The notes: a model not told the origin generated them from the sequence alone. 64,000 nucleotides of DNA from Streptomyces tsukubensis (GCF_009296025.1 NZ_CP045178.1:4154001-4218000), one strand, 5' to 3'; positions 25,683-34,024 are shown, counted from the stretch's first letter. Translations and numbers: made by a program.

Positions 25683-26870
25683 ATGCTGATTACCGGTGGA
25701 CGAGTGCTTGTCGACTCGGGAACCTACCTGGAAGACGGCGCCGTTCTCATCGAGGGCGAGTCGATCGCGGCCGTCGGGCCGCGCGCCGAGATTGAGGAGC
25801 GGGCCGGGGCCGACGTGCCCTTGTTCGAGTTCGAGGGGACCGTCTTGCCGGGGCTCATCGACGCCCACGTTCACCTGGCCTTTGACGGCGGGCCTGATCC
25901 GGTGTCCACCCTCCAGGATTCGACGGATGAAGCCCTGTTCGAGGACATGAGGCGTCGCGGCGAACAGCTCCTGCACAGCGGCGTCACCACGGTCCGAGAT
26001 CTCGGAGACCGCGGCGGACTGGCGCTTCGCCTGGCTGCCGAGATCAACGATCGCCGTACGGCGGGACCGAGGATCGTCTCCGCGGGTACTCCCGCGACCA
26101 CCGTGGGTGGGCACTGCCACTTCCTCGGCGGCGAAGTCTCCGGCGAGACCGAGATCCGCGACCTCGTACAGCGCAACCTCGCGGCCGGGGCTGGGGTCAT
26201 CAAGGCGATGGTCACCGGTGGCGGTCTGACGAAGGACGGCCCCAAGAGCCATCAGTCGCAGTTCACGGCGGAGGAACTGGCCGCTCTGGTCGAGGAAGCT
26301 CACAGGGCGGGCGTGCCCGTCGCGGCCCATGCCCACGGTGCCGACGGCATCGCCTCCGCCGTCGAGGCAGGCGTCGACACCATCGAGCACTGCACCTGGA
26401 TGTCGAGCGATGGCCTGGACTTCCGGCCCGACGTAGTCCAGCAGATCATCACAAAGGGCATCACCGTCTGCCCGGCGGTAAGCCCGCACTGGCAGATGCT
26501 CCCGAAGTTCTTCGGCGAGGAGCGAGCCCGCGCAATGTTCGATCTGGTCCGGCAGATGGCCGATGCCGGGGTCTCCCTGATCGCGGGGACAGACGCAGGC
26601 GTGCAGCGCGCTGGCTTCGACGGGCTAGTTCAGGCCCTGTCGTTCTACTCGCACCTGGGTCTGCCGAACGCCACGATCATCGACATGGCGACCTCACAGG
26701 CTGCCGCCGCCCTGGGCCTGGGCGACATCACGGGGAAGATCGCTCCCGGCTACCGCGCGGATCTCCTCCTGGTGGACGGTGACCCGCTCGGGGATCTCTC
26801 CGCGCTGAGCGGAGTCCGGGCCGTTTTCGCCTCCGGCCTGCGCCACGAGCCGAACACCACGGGGCAGTAA
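25683..26870 (+). CDS. Metal-dependent amidohydrolase (imidazolonepropionase-like)
   Basis: Cytoplasmic hydrolase of 395 residues in the amidohydrolase superfamily. Metal ligands are visible in order: HVHLAF (HxH), a lysine in GVIKAMVTGGG, HAHG, IEHCTW, and the catalytic aspartate in AGTDAG. Close relatives hydrolyse cyclic amides or dipeptides; the substrate is unknown. The ATG at 25,683 has AAGGAG eight bases ahead, although the frame is open further. It ends the operon of three genes; a very strong terminator follows. Confidence 0.88.
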   Translation: MLITGGRVLVDSGTYLEDGAVLIEGESIAAVGPRAEIEERAGADVPLFEFEGTVLPGLIDAHVHLAFDGGPDPVSTLQDSTDEALFEDMRRRGEQLLHSGVTTVRDLGDRGGLALRLAAEINDRRTAGPRIVSAGTPATTVGGHCHFLGGEVSGETEIRDLVQRNLAAGAGVIKAMVTGGGLTKDGPKSHQSQFTAEELAALVEEAHRAGVPVAAHAHGADGIASAVEAGVDTIEHCTWMSSDGLDFRPDVVQQIITKGITVCPAVSPHWQMLPKFFGEERARAMFDLVRQMADAGVSLIAGTDAGVQRAGFDGLVQALSFYSHLGLPNATIIDMATSQAAAALGLGDITGKIAPGYRADLLLVDGDPLGDLSALSGVRAVFASGLRHEPNTTGQ

Positions 26871-26880
26871 GAACCTCACG

Positions 26881-26930
26881 CTGGTGCCCTGTCCACCCGA
26901 CCCTCGCGGGTCCGGTGGACAGGGCACCAG
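26881..26930 (+). terminator. Long hairpin terminator after the amidohydrolase gene
   Basis: Perfect 17-bp stem (CTGGTGCCCTGTCCACC/GGTGGACAGGGCACCAG) with an inner GACCC/GGGTC stem. It lies 10 bases after the amidohydrolase stop. Confidence 0.9.
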
Positions 26931-26991
26931 TGCCGCTTCAGGAACAGTTAGTGGTTCGATGCACATTAGAGCTGCTTGTACCGTAAACAGC

Positions 26992-27546
26992 ATGTCTGTG
27001 GATATTCGCACTGTATTGCGTAAGCAGGAGGATGAGCTGCGGCACTTTCGCCGGAACCTGTTCTCTACAGAGCCGGCTGATGGCGGCCCGGTCTCTGCAC
27101 TGCCCAAAGACGTGCTGGAGCAGTTGCGGGCGGAGGGAAAGACGGTGCCGCACCGCTTCGGACCAGTGCGCTCGGTGACTGATCGGCATGCTGCCCTCAC
27201 TATCGTCGGGGACATCATCGACCAGGCCGTCCTCCTCGACCGTCCTGGCCGGGAAGGGGCTGTGCTGACACTGTCGGTCGCCGCGCGGCACAAGCAGCTC
27301 GGTACTCGCCAGGCGGTTGACCTGGGGGAGGCGCGGGCCTGGGTCGAGGCGATCGTGGGCCCCAAGTGGTTGCCGCACTTCTACTCTGCTGGTGCCCTGA
27401 GCGGCTCCGCCGCGGGCGAGACCTCGCCGTCGAGGCCGTTGACGACGCAGTACTTCTACCTGTTCCTTGGCGCGGACGGTGTCCCGCATGCCGAGCCAGA
27501 ACATCAGCTGGGCGTGCAGTTGACCCCGCTCATCCATACGCCCTGA
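26992..27546 (+). CDS. Hypothetical protein
   Basis: Protein of 184 residues, soluble and not recognised. It has a charged N-terminus (IRTVLRKQEDELRHFRRNL) and no cysteine-rich, membrane or nucleotide-binding signature. The ATG at 26,992 follows TACCGT by seven bases with no ribosome-binding site, so this may be another leaderless gene. It is convergent with the XRE gene 40 bases downstream. Confidence 0.55.
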   Translation: MSVDIRTVLRKQEDELRHFRRNLFSTEPADGGPVSALPKDVLEQLRAEGKTVPHRFGPVRSVTDRHAALTIVGDIIDQAVLLDRPGREGAVLTLSVAARHKQLGTRQAVDLGEARAWVEAIVGPKWLPHFYSAGALSGSAAGETSPSRPLTTQYFYLFLGADGVPHAEPEHQLGVQLTPLIHTP

Positions 27547-27586
27547 CGATCACCAGAGTCCGGGGCGAACGTCGCCTGATGCGGCG

Positions 27587-28453
27587 CTAGTTGTTGCTGC
27601 CTGGATCGGCCTTCTTGTCCAGCTCGCTGGCGAGGTCGTTCAGGATCGAGAGGACATCGGCCGGCAGGCCCTCGTCACCCATTCCGCGGGCCCGGACCCG
27701 GCCCACCTTGCCCTGCTTGGCCGCATACATGAGGCGGAGCCCTTCGTAGACCTGCCGAGCGACAGACTCGTTCTGCTCGAAGTACAGCTTGGAGACGTCG
27801 AAGAACTGAGCCAGCCCCTCAAGGACCACGGGCACCGGGGCGTCGCCCTCACCCGTCCGCAGGGCCTCGATGCCCTCGGCTGATGTGACCTGGGAACCCG
27901 CGTAGGCGTTCACCGAGTCCGCGATCTCCTGGTCCCCAGGCGCGATTCGGCCCGGGTAGGAGCGCTCCAGCAGGAGAGTGATCTTCTCGGCCAGGGTCTC
28001 CGGCACCTTCCCGGCCTCGGCGTCGCCCTCGTCAGCCTCTCCGAAAGACCGGTCCTGGGCACGTTTCAACTCATCCTCGGTCACCCTGTATGCAGCCGCC
28101 AGGAGAGGGACGTACCGGTCCTTGAGCCGTCGGATGCCCTGTTCAGCCCCAGCCACCGGCCCATCGCTCTTGGTCCCGATGATCGCCTTCGTCTCGTACC
28201 GGTAGAGGCCGGCATCGCATCGCAGGTCGATCAGATCGGGCAAGCCATCTCGCGGGAAGAGGTCGTCCAGCGGCCGATTGAGCGCTTCGGCGAGAGCAGG
28301 CAACTTCTCCTGATCGGGTGTCGTCGCTCCCGATTCCCATCCCGCCAAGGTTGAGTCCGCCAAGCCGAGGGCGGACGCCACGTCGGCCTGCGATGCCTCG
28401 TCCTCTCGACGCACCCGGCGCACACGGTCTCTGTCGAAACGGCGAGCTGGCAT
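27587..28453 (-). CDS. XRE-family transcriptional regulator
   Basis: Protein of 288 residues. A Cro/C1-type helix-turn-helix lies at about 18-62 (SQADVASALGLADSTLAGWE...). A large helical C-terminal part of unknown type contains a second SPxxxA-like HTH segment (about 170-215, ending near PVVLEGLAQFFDV). It is divergent from the replication module, so it probably represses the promoter at 28,495. It may be the substrate of the IrrE-like peptidase at 23,852. GAGG lies before the ATG. Confidence 0.8.
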   Translation of the reverse strand: MPARRFDRDRVRRVRREDEASQADVASALGLADSTLAGWESGATTPDQEKLPALAEALNRPLDDLFPRDGLPDLIDLRCDAGLYRYETKAIIGTKSDGPVAGAEQGIRRLKDRYVPLLAAAYRVTEDELKRAQDRSFGEADEGDAEAGKVPETLAEKITLLLERSYPGRIAPGDQEIADSVNAYAGSQVTSAEGIEALRTGEGDAPVPVVLEGLAQFFDVSKLYFEQNESVARQVYEGLRLMYAAKQGKVGRVRARGMGDEGLPADVLSILNDLASELDKKADPGSNN

Positions 28454-28797
28454 CGGACCTCTATTTTCGGGTGAGCCGAGGAATCCTCGGGTTGTTGACT
28501 TTTCGGCTTAGCCAAGATAGCTTCATCTTAGCGAAAAACGAGGGGGTTCGCACCTCTCTCGCCCTTCGCCCACCTGCGGTTCCCATCGTGGGCCGGTCCG
28601 GTGGAGAGGGGAAGCCGCGCATCAGTCAGGCGCGACCCTTCCCCTCAAAACGCCATCGGCGTCCGAGAGTTCGCACCTCTCGGACGCCAGACAGCTCGTG
28701 ATCCGCGGCCCCGACAGGGGCGCTAGTCACTCGCACGGCCACTCCGTGTCCTTTCGCACGGCACAACGGAGCGGCGTACCACATAAAGGAGTGTCGC
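28454..28797. promoter_or_regulatory. Divergent control region of the replication module
   Basis: A 344-base gap. On the plus strand TTGACT (28,495-28,500) and TAGCTT (28,518-28,523) are 17 bp apart, a good vegetative promoter. The dyad AAGAT-AGCTTC-ATCTT covers the -10 box, and CCGAGGAATCCTCGG (28,476-28,490) overlaps the upstream edge. Both are likely sites for the divergent XRE regulator. GTTCGCACCTCTC is repeated at about 28,550 and 28,669; the second copy forms the loop and arm of a hairpin. Confidence 0.72.
28658..28688. repeat. 12-bp perfect inverted repeat
   Basis: GGCGTCCGAGAG, 7-base loop TTCGCAC, CTCTCGGACGCC. It lies 110 bp before the first gene of the replication module. There is no T tract, so it may be an attenuator or a protein site rather than a simple terminator. 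Confidence 0.85.
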
Positions 28798-29112
28798 ATG
28801 TCCCCTACTACGGACTGCAACCCGAAGGTGGAGATCCCTTCGGGCCCGGCCGAACGGTTGGCGGCGCAACTGGCGTCCATGCTGCCGGAGGCCGCTGTCG
28901 TACAGGTGCGTCTTCAGGGACCTCGGACCCTGTGGCCCCACCTGGGGCTCACCGTCTTGAGCGCCGGAGGACGCACGCTTCGCGTGCCTCGGGCGAAGGC
29001 GCTCACCATCGCCCGGTGGATCATCCGCTCGTTCCCTCATGCCCGATGGGCGGCCTCCGGCGGGCACACCTTCGACCTGCGGACGGCTGAACTGCGCGGG
29101 CTGGAAGCGTGA
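28798..29112 (+). CDS. Hypothetical protein, first gene of the replication module
   Basis: Protein of 104 residues without a recognised domain. The middle region (VVQVRLQGPRTLWPHLGLTVLSAGGRTLRV) looks like a small beta-rich fold. AAGGAG lies seven bases before the ATG. Its stop overlaps the start of the next gene, so the two are translationally coupled. Confidence 0.6.
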   Translation: MSPTTDCNPKVEIPSGPAERLAAQLASMLPEAAVVQVRLQGPRTLWPHLGLTVLSAGGRTLRVPRAKALTIARWIIRSFPHARWAASGGHTFDLRTAELRGLEA

Positions 29113-29486
29113 TGGCGGCCGTGGCACCGGCGAGCGCGGCCCCGGCCGTGGACTTGCAGGGGCTCGCGACCGTGGTCGGTCTCTTGGCCCAGGCCGGCGG
29201 TCTGGACGCGCTGCTGGGCAGTCAGGCTACGGACTCCCGCGACAAGCGACTGCACATCGGCTACAGCGAAGCCGCTGAACGACTGAACATTCCGGAAAAG
29301 TGGCTCCGCGAGCGCATATCAACGCTCCCACACCGGAAGTTCGGGAAGTTCGTTCAGTTCACGGAGGACGACCTCCACGCGATTTCCGACATGCATTTTG
29401 TCAGCCCTGGCGCAAAGGTCCACAGGGATGACGAGTCGGCGCTGATGGCGCTTCAGCCTTCCAAGCGCTCTCGTAAGCGTTCCTGA
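29109..29486 (+). CDS. Excisionase-like DNA-binding protein
   Basis: Protein of 125 residues. Residues ~55-95 (IGYSEAAERLNIPEKWLRER, then LPHRKFGKFVQFTEDDLHAI) match the MerR/excisionase-type winged HTH used by Xis and small plasmid regulators. The N-terminus is Ala-rich and the C-terminus basic (SKRSRKRS). In actinomycete ICEs such a protein directs excision or regulates replication genes. GTG 29,109 and ATG 29,112 are both possible starts. No integrase is adjacent. Confidence 0.72.
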   Translation: MMAAVAPASAAPAVDLQGLATVVGLLAQAGGLDALLGSQATDSRDKRLHIGYSEAAERLNIPEKWLRERISTLPHRKFGKFVQFTEDDLHAISDMHFVSPGAKVHRDDESALMALQPSKRSRKRS

Positions 29487-29543
29487 TCTCCACTCGCGCC
29501 CGGCTGTGACAATTCGCGGCGCCGCGAACATCGCGAGACGTAA

Positions 29544-30131
29544 ATGAGCACTGTTATATCCAGCCTCATCGAGGCTGCGCACCGGGGAAACTGGCTCCCC
29601 CTCATAGAAGAGTCGAAGAAGGCTCCGGGTAAGCACTGGGCCGAATCTGCACGATGCGTAAACCAAGATATCAACGTTTTCGTCCCACTGGCAGACGGCC
29701 CACGAGAAGACCCCGACTCGGTGAAAGCCAAGCTGGGAATATCCCTTAACCGTCCGCGCAATCTTTGCGCGTCATGCCCGTTGGCCGTTGCTGCACGGTG
29801 CCTGGTGGAATCCCTCAAGGATGACGACGAATACGGAATCCGGGGCAGTCTTCTGGCTTCGGAGCGTTCAGAGCTGCGGCGTGCATGGCAGGACCAGGAC
29901 ACCGAAAAGGCCGTAGAAGGCGCGCTTCGAGGGTGCACGGCGGCCTTGACCAAGCCCGCCCGGGACGCCGTGATTGCGCGCTTCGCCACTGATCCCTCAC
30001 TGGACGCTGCCGCCGTCGCTCGCGGCCTCGGCGTAACGCATGAGTACCTGCTGAAGCTCGCCCGTCGGTACCGAAAGTCGCAGGCCGGACGGGGCACGCC
30101 CACAGTCCACGTCGTCCCAGACGCGGCCTGA
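29544..30131 (+). CDS. WhiB-like iron-sulfur protein fused to a C-terminal HTH
   Basis: Protein of 195 residues. Four cysteines, Cys38, Cys75, Cys78 and Cys86, form a Wbl-type cluster. The order C...CX2CX7C differs from the usual CX2CX5C. YGIRGSL corresponds to the Wbl G[VI]WGG turn. Residues ~130-180 form an added helix-turn-helix of the sigma region 4 type (LDAAAVARGLGVTHEYLLKLARR), absent from ordinary Wbl proteins. It is likely a redox- or NO-sensitive regulator of the element. Confidence 0.72.
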   Translation: MSTVISSLIEAAHRGNWLPLIEESKKAPGKHWAESARCVNQDINVFVPLADGPREDPDSVKAKLGISLNRPRNLCASCPLAVAARCLVESLKDDDEYGIRGSLLASERSELRRAWQDQDTEKAVEGALRGCTAALTKPARDAVIARFATDPSLDAAAVARGLGVTHEYLLKLARRYRKSQAGRGTPTVHVVPDAA

Positions 30132-30192
30132 CGCTCCCCCGAGGAAACGATTCTTCCGCACGGCGGACCCTGCGTTCACGGGAGTTCTCCCC

Positions 30193-30552
30193 ATGCTTCA
30201 GAACAGCCCCTCCGGATTTCGGCGCGCAAATATCAGTGTCGCGATCCGTGAGATTGCACCGACCGCCGCACTCGTGCGGGTCTATCCCGAGCGCCGGTCT
30301 GTTACCCACCTCTTCGAATCGGACTTCTACCTCATGCTTATCGACCGCAGGACCGAAGAAGAAGTGGCGCGCATAGTCAGGCGTCGATTCGACAAGGTCG
30401 CAGACTGGCGCCGTGCCCACGATTTCTACCTTCCTACCGAGACCCTGTACCTCACCCCGGAGCCGCACCAGAACGGATACATCCCGGAGGACGACCACTC
30501 GTTCGGTCTTTCCCTCCACCGTCGCATAGCCATAGTTGGCGGCGAACGCTGA
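30193..30552 (+). CDS. Hypothetical protein
   Basis: Protein of 119 residues, soluble, not recognised. It contains a charged helix (RRTEEEVARIVRRRFDKVADW). GGAG lies before the ATG. Its stop overlaps the start of the initiator-like gene (TGATG), so it belongs to the replication operon. Confidence 0.6.
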   Translation: MLQNSPSGFRRANISVAIREIAPTAALVRVYPERRSVTHLFESDFYLMLIDRRTEEEVARIVRRRFDKVADWRRAHDFYLPTETLYLTPEPHQNGYIPEDDHSFGLSLHRRIAIVGGER

Positions 30553-31412
30553 TGAGCGACATAGCAACCGAACTCATCTGGTCGCAATCAAAGTCGTGCA
30601 GGGGCTCGCGCCTCGTCATGCTGGCCCTGGCCCGTGAGGCGGACGACGACGGAAAAGCCACGCTGACCTTGGACGAAATATCCACGCTAACCCGCCTTAC
30701 GCCTCGCTCTATAACGAAGTGCCTAGGAGAGCTGGCAAAGCTAGGGGAACTCAGTCACGAGCGGGGAGGGGGAGCCTCCAACCCGAACGCCTACTCAATA
30801 CTGCTGTGCGGTGATGGGGTGGGCAGTTTCGGTTCAGAGAAGGAACTTCCTACTACCAACCCTGAAGATTCAGAAGAGGGAACTAGGTTCCAGGAACTTC
30901 CCTCCCAGAACTCCGCTTCGGAAGTCGGAAGTGGGAAGTTTCAGCACACAGATTTGGAAGTTTCTTCCTCGCGCGTGCGTGGTGGTAATACTCCCTACGG
31001 GAGTATTACCACCACCAAAGAGCAAGCTAGCTTGCCGGGGTCACGTCGAGAGAACAACGCCACCGAGCAAGACTCGGTGAGGGTTCCCGACGGAGCCAAG
31101 GACCTGGTAACAGCCATAACAAGCGCTGGAATGCTCGTCGGCTGGCGACTGACCGAATCTGAATGGGATCGGGTAACAGCTCTCGCAGCGCGCTGGGGAA
31201 ATGAACGGCTGGTCGAGATGGTGGCGCGGCGATGGAACGCCGACCGACCGCCGCAGTCCGCCCGCTATTTGCTGCGCATCTGGGCAGATCTTCCCTCCCA
31301 TACTCCCGCAGCAGCCTCCCAGGGGAATGTGGTGCCGTTGCGGCGGCAGCCCGGGGGCTGGGTTCCCTTTCAGAACACCGCCGCCCCCAGCGCTTACCAG
31401 AACGGATTTTGA
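30552..31412 (+). CDS. Replication initiator-like HTH protein with internal origin-like DNA
   Basis: Protein of 286 residues with a lambda O/DnaD-like layout. An N-terminal winged HTH (about 15-75, DEISTLTRLTPRSITKCLGE) is followed by a low-complexity Ser/Glu/Asn linker (about 90-175) and a helical C-terminal domain (about 180-260). The linker DNA has GGAAGT/GGAACTTCC repeats and a 17-bp palindrome, as lambda ori does inside gene O. The next gene encodes a DnaC-like loader, completing an initiator-loader pair. The family was recognised by layout rather than by close similarity. Confidence 0.68.
   Translation: MSDIATELIWSQSKSCRGSRLVMLALAREADDDGKATLTLDEISTLTRLTPRSITKCLGELAKLGELSHERGGGASNPNAYSILLCGDGVGSFGSEKELPTTNPEDSEEGTRFQELPSQNSASEVGSGKFQHTDLEVSSSRVRGGNTPYGSITTTKEQASLPGSRRENNATEQDSVRVPDGAKDLVTAITSAGMLVGWRLTESEWDRVTALAARWGNERLVEMVARRWNADRPPQSARYLLRIWADLPSHTPAAASQGNVVPLRRQPGGWVPFQNTAAPSAYQNGF
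30843..30965. repeat. Iteron-like GGAAGT/GGAACTTCC repeats inside the initiator gene
   Basis: Copies include GGAACTTCC (30,843), GGAACTAGGTTCC (about 30,880), GGAACTTCCC (30,894-30,903), three successive GGAAGT-type units at 30,920-30,940, and GGAAGTTTC at about 30,957. They code for the low-complexity linker, so DNA function probably constrains the sequence. Confidence 0.72.
30979..31015. repeat. 17-bp perfect inverted repeat inside the initiator gene
   Basis: GTGGTGGTAATACTCCC and its complement are separated by TAC only. It is the strongest dyad in the replication module, lies within coding DNA, and adjoins the iteron-like repeats. Confidence 0.92.
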
Positions 31413-31414
31413 TC

Positions 31415-32143
31415 ATGGCCGAGCCGGAAATCGCGGGCAGCGCTAGGTCAATGCGCGCAATGGAACGAATACTCGCTGAGAAAGGACTTCAGGTTGTGCC
31501 GGACGCCGACCCCGCCGACAAGGCACCGGAAGAGAACCCCGGAGACCGCGAGTGGCACCGCCGGGCTCGGGCCGACTACGCCGTGAGTCGCTGGCAGAGG
31601 GCGACCCCTCCCCGGTTCCGTGACGCTGAGGCCACGCTGCCGGAGGTCATCGACTGGGCCGACCGGGCACTCACCGACAACGCTGGCGCTGGTGCGCTGC
31701 TCCTCACCGGCCTCACGGGGACGGGCAAGACGCACCAGGCGTACGGGGCCTTGAAAAGGATCGCGGCCGGCGGACCGGACCGGTTCGAGCTGATTGCCGT
31801 GAACTCAGCGGACATGTACGGCAACCTGCGCCCGTCACAGGTCATGGGGGCGGCAGAACACGAGCTGCAACGGCTCAGCCGGGTTCAGTACCTGCTCCTC
31901 GATGACCTCGGCACGGCCAAGACCTCGGAATGGACCGAAGAGGTTACCTACCGGCTGATCAACTACAGGTACAACCACTGCTTGCCGACGATCATCACGT
32001 CCAACCTTCCGGCTCGTGATGAGAACGGCCCGGACCTGAGCGACTTCGTCGGGGCCCGCGTGGCGAGTCGCCTGGCAGAGATGGTCACCACCCTCGTGCC
32101 GATGATCGGCGCCGACCGGCGCCGTGGCGGGAGGGCGGCCTGA
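31415..32143 (+). CDS. DnaC/IstB-like AAA+ ATPase, probable helicase loader
   Basis: Protein of 242 residues. Walker A is GLTGTGKT (99-106), Walker B YLLLDDLG (about 152-159), and sensor 1 is in PTIITSNLPA. The C-terminal arginine-rich helix is typical of DnaC-like proteins. Paired with the upstream initiator-like protein it should load the replicative helicase at the element's origin. Start lies two bases after the stop of the initiator gene. IstB-like transposition proteins share the domain, but no transposase is adjacent. Confidence 0.85.
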   Translation: MAEPEIAGSARSMRAMERILAEKGLQVVPDADPADKAPEENPGDREWHRRARADYAVSRWQRATPPRFRDAEATLPEVIDWADRALTDNAGAGALLLTGLTGTGKTHQAYGALKRIAAGGPDRFELIAVNSADMYGNLRPSQVMGAAEHELQRLSRVQYLLLDDLGTAKTSEWTEEVTYRLINYRYNHCLPTIITSNLPARDENGPDLSDFVGARVASRLAEMVTTLVPMIGADRRRGGRAA

Positions 32144-32493
32144 TGCCCGTCCGCCTTCGCGGAGCACCCCGCGACGCCGCAGCACTGTCCACAGCCTGTG
32201 CATACGTCGGCCCGTGCAGCCGGTATGCGAACCCATTCACGGCCGGGGTTCGCTCCCCGCTCGGTCCTCCGATGGACGCCGCCGAGTCGGTGGACCTCTT
32301 CGCGGCAACGCTACGGGGCCCGATCGGGCTCCGCTATGCCGCTCGCTTCGCCCGAGCGCTGCGTGGACTCGACCTGATGTGCACATGCCCCCTTGACGCT
32401 CCGTGCCACGCGGACGTCCTCCTCCGCCTCGCCAACGAGTTCGGCGACGGCACCGAACTGCGCACCACCGATCTCCTGGAAGGCCCCCGATGA
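32143..32493 (+). CDS. DUF4326 domain protein
   Basis: Protein of 116 residues matching the DUF4326 pattern: an early YVGPCSRYANPF and a late GLDLMCTCPLDAPCHADVLLRLAN with the conserved Cys-Cys-His set. The domain is common on actinobacterial plasmids and phages; its role is unknown, though the Cys/His pattern suggests a metal site. Start and stop overlap both neighbours by ATGA-type junctions. Confidence 0.82.
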   Translation: MPVRLRGAPRDAAALSTACAYVGPCSRYANPFTAGVRSPLGPPMDAAESVDLFAATLRGPIGLRYAARFARALRGLDLMCTCPLDAPCHADVLLRLANEFGDGTELRTTDLLEGPR

Positions 32494-32909
32494 GTCACCC
32501 GATCATGTTTGCTGCGGCCAAGGGCCTCACCACCGCCGAGGAGCGGCGCAAGACCGCCAGGGAAGCCGCGTTCCGCACCTGGGGGCCCAGGTCGATCACC
32601 GCCGCGTCGAAGTACGCACGCACCCTCCTGGGGGATGCCGCAGTCACGCTCGACTGGGAGGTACTGGGCTTGCTCAGCTTCGAGGAACACCTGCAAGCCT
32701 TCGCGTCCCTCGACACGACGGGGGGCCAGCACTTGGAGCTGTACTACACCGACCAGCGCGGCACGGAACGAATCTCGCTGCGGGTCTCGTGCGTGAGCTG
32801 CCCGAGTCAGCATGTGCACGAGGTGACGTCCCTGGAACAGCTCGGGCAGCTCCTCTCGCAGACCCCGGCCTGGCAGGACATCGCGCCCCGCGAAGGGGGC
32901 AACCTCTGA
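32490..32909 (+). CDS. Hypothetical plasmid-type protein with CxxC
   Basis: Protein of 139 residues. The C-terminal half has a strand pair, LYYTDQRGTERISLRVSC, followed by VSCPSQHVHEVTSLEQLG. Its CX2C and following histidines could bind zinc. No family is recognised with certainty. It is coupled to its neighbours: the start overlaps the upstream stop and its stop overlaps the DUF2637 start. Confidence 0.6.
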   Translation: MSHPIMFAAAKGLTTAEERRKTAREAAFRTWGPRSITAASKYARTLLGDAAVTLDWEVLGLLSFEEHLQAFASLDTTGGQHLELYYTDQRGTERISLRVSCVSCPSQHVHEVTSLEQLGQLLSQTPAWQDIAPREGGNL

Positions 32910-34024
32910 TGTCGCACATGCACATAGACACGACGGCGGGAACCGAACGGCAGGGTTACAACCTGCGCGGCATGACGGCCTGGGACCGCAGCGCGATCAT
33001 CCTCCTCGGCGCGGCCGGCTTCGCCTTCTCGTACGACGCGCTGCGTCAGATCGCCCTCGCCATACATGCCAGGGAAAACCTGTCCTACCTGTTCCCGGTA
33101 TTCATCGACGGGTTCATTGCCTACGGCGTGCGTGCGATCGTGCTCCTGCGGCACCAGCGGTTCGCCGCGAGGGCGTACGCCTGGTTCTTGTTCCTCGCAG
33201 CGACCGGGGCAAGCCTCGGCGCGAACGCTCTGCACGCCATCACGCTGAACGATTCTCCGGAGGCCGGACGGTCCGCGCTGCACCTGGCGGACAGCGTCGT
33301 GGGGGTGCTTTCGATGCTCGCGCCGCTCGCGCTGGCGGGATCGGTCCACCTGTACATCCTCATGGCGCGGACGGCTGAGCGGGCGGTCCCGGACGGGACG
33401 GAGACCGGTCCCGGACCGGTCCGGGAGGAGGCTCCGACTCTCGAACGCGTCGCGGTCGAGCCGGGTCCTCGTCCGCTGGAATCACCCGTGCAGACGGCTC
33501 CACGTCCGCTGTCCAGCGGTCCGTCCGCACCGGCACAGTGCACCGCGACCGCCGTTGACCTGCGCAAAGTCGCGGTTCAGTCCGAGGACCATGCGCACGC
33601 TGCCGGTAGGGATGTCTCCACGTCCGCGGTGGCGGACGGTGGGGTGACGGACGGCGGGACTGCGGACGGACCGGTTCCTGGCTCGCCGGGCCAGGGGCCG
33701 GTCACCGCGTCTTCGTCGGCAGCCGATCCGTCCGCTCCCGCGACGGTCCGTGACGCTGCGGACGGGGAAAAGTCGTCCGTCCCGGACGGCCCGGAGGGCT
33801 CGCAGGAGCGGGAGGCGGACGACAACTGGCTGACGGAGCTGCTGCCGATTGCACGGGCCGCCACCAAGCAGGCCGGACGGATCAGTCGTGAGGTTGTCGG
33901 CGACGCCGTCCGCAAACAACAGGCGATCAGCAACGACCGCCTTGGGCTGCTGCTCGGCCGGTTGAAGGAAGAGGACGACGAGGGGGCCAGGACACCCGCC
34001 GCCGCCTCCAGCTCCCTCTGGTGA
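32909..34024 (+). CDS. DUF2637 membrane protein (SpdB-like)
   Basis: Protein of 371 residues. The N-terminal DUF2637 domain has four membrane helices in residues ~25-155 (IILLGAAGFAFSYDAL..., LFPVFIDGFIAYGVRA...). A long disordered Pro/Ala/Asp-rich stretch (about 160-305) follows, then a conserved HTH-like end (LPIARAATKQAGRISREVV). Relatives on Streptomyces plasmids are linked to intramycelial plasmid spread (Spd proteins). Here it sits between the replication and T4SS modules. Confidence 0.82.
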   Translation: MSHMHIDTTAGTERQGYNLRGMTAWDRSAIILLGAAGFAFSYDALRQIALAIHARENLSYLFPVFIDGFIAYGVRAIVLLRHQRFAARAYAWFLFLAATGASLGANALHAITLNDSPEAGRSALHLADSVVGVLSMLAPLALAGSVHLYILMARTAERAVPDGTETGPGPVREEAPTLERVAVEPGPRPLESPVQTAPRPLSSGPSAPAQCTATAVDLRKVAVQSEDHAHAAGRDVSTSAVADGGVTDGGTADGPVPGSPGQGPVTASSSAADPSAPATVRDAADGEKSSVPDGPEGSQEREADDNWLTELLPIARAATKQAGRISREVVGDAVRKQQAISNDRLGLLLGRLKEEDDEGARTPAAASSSLW

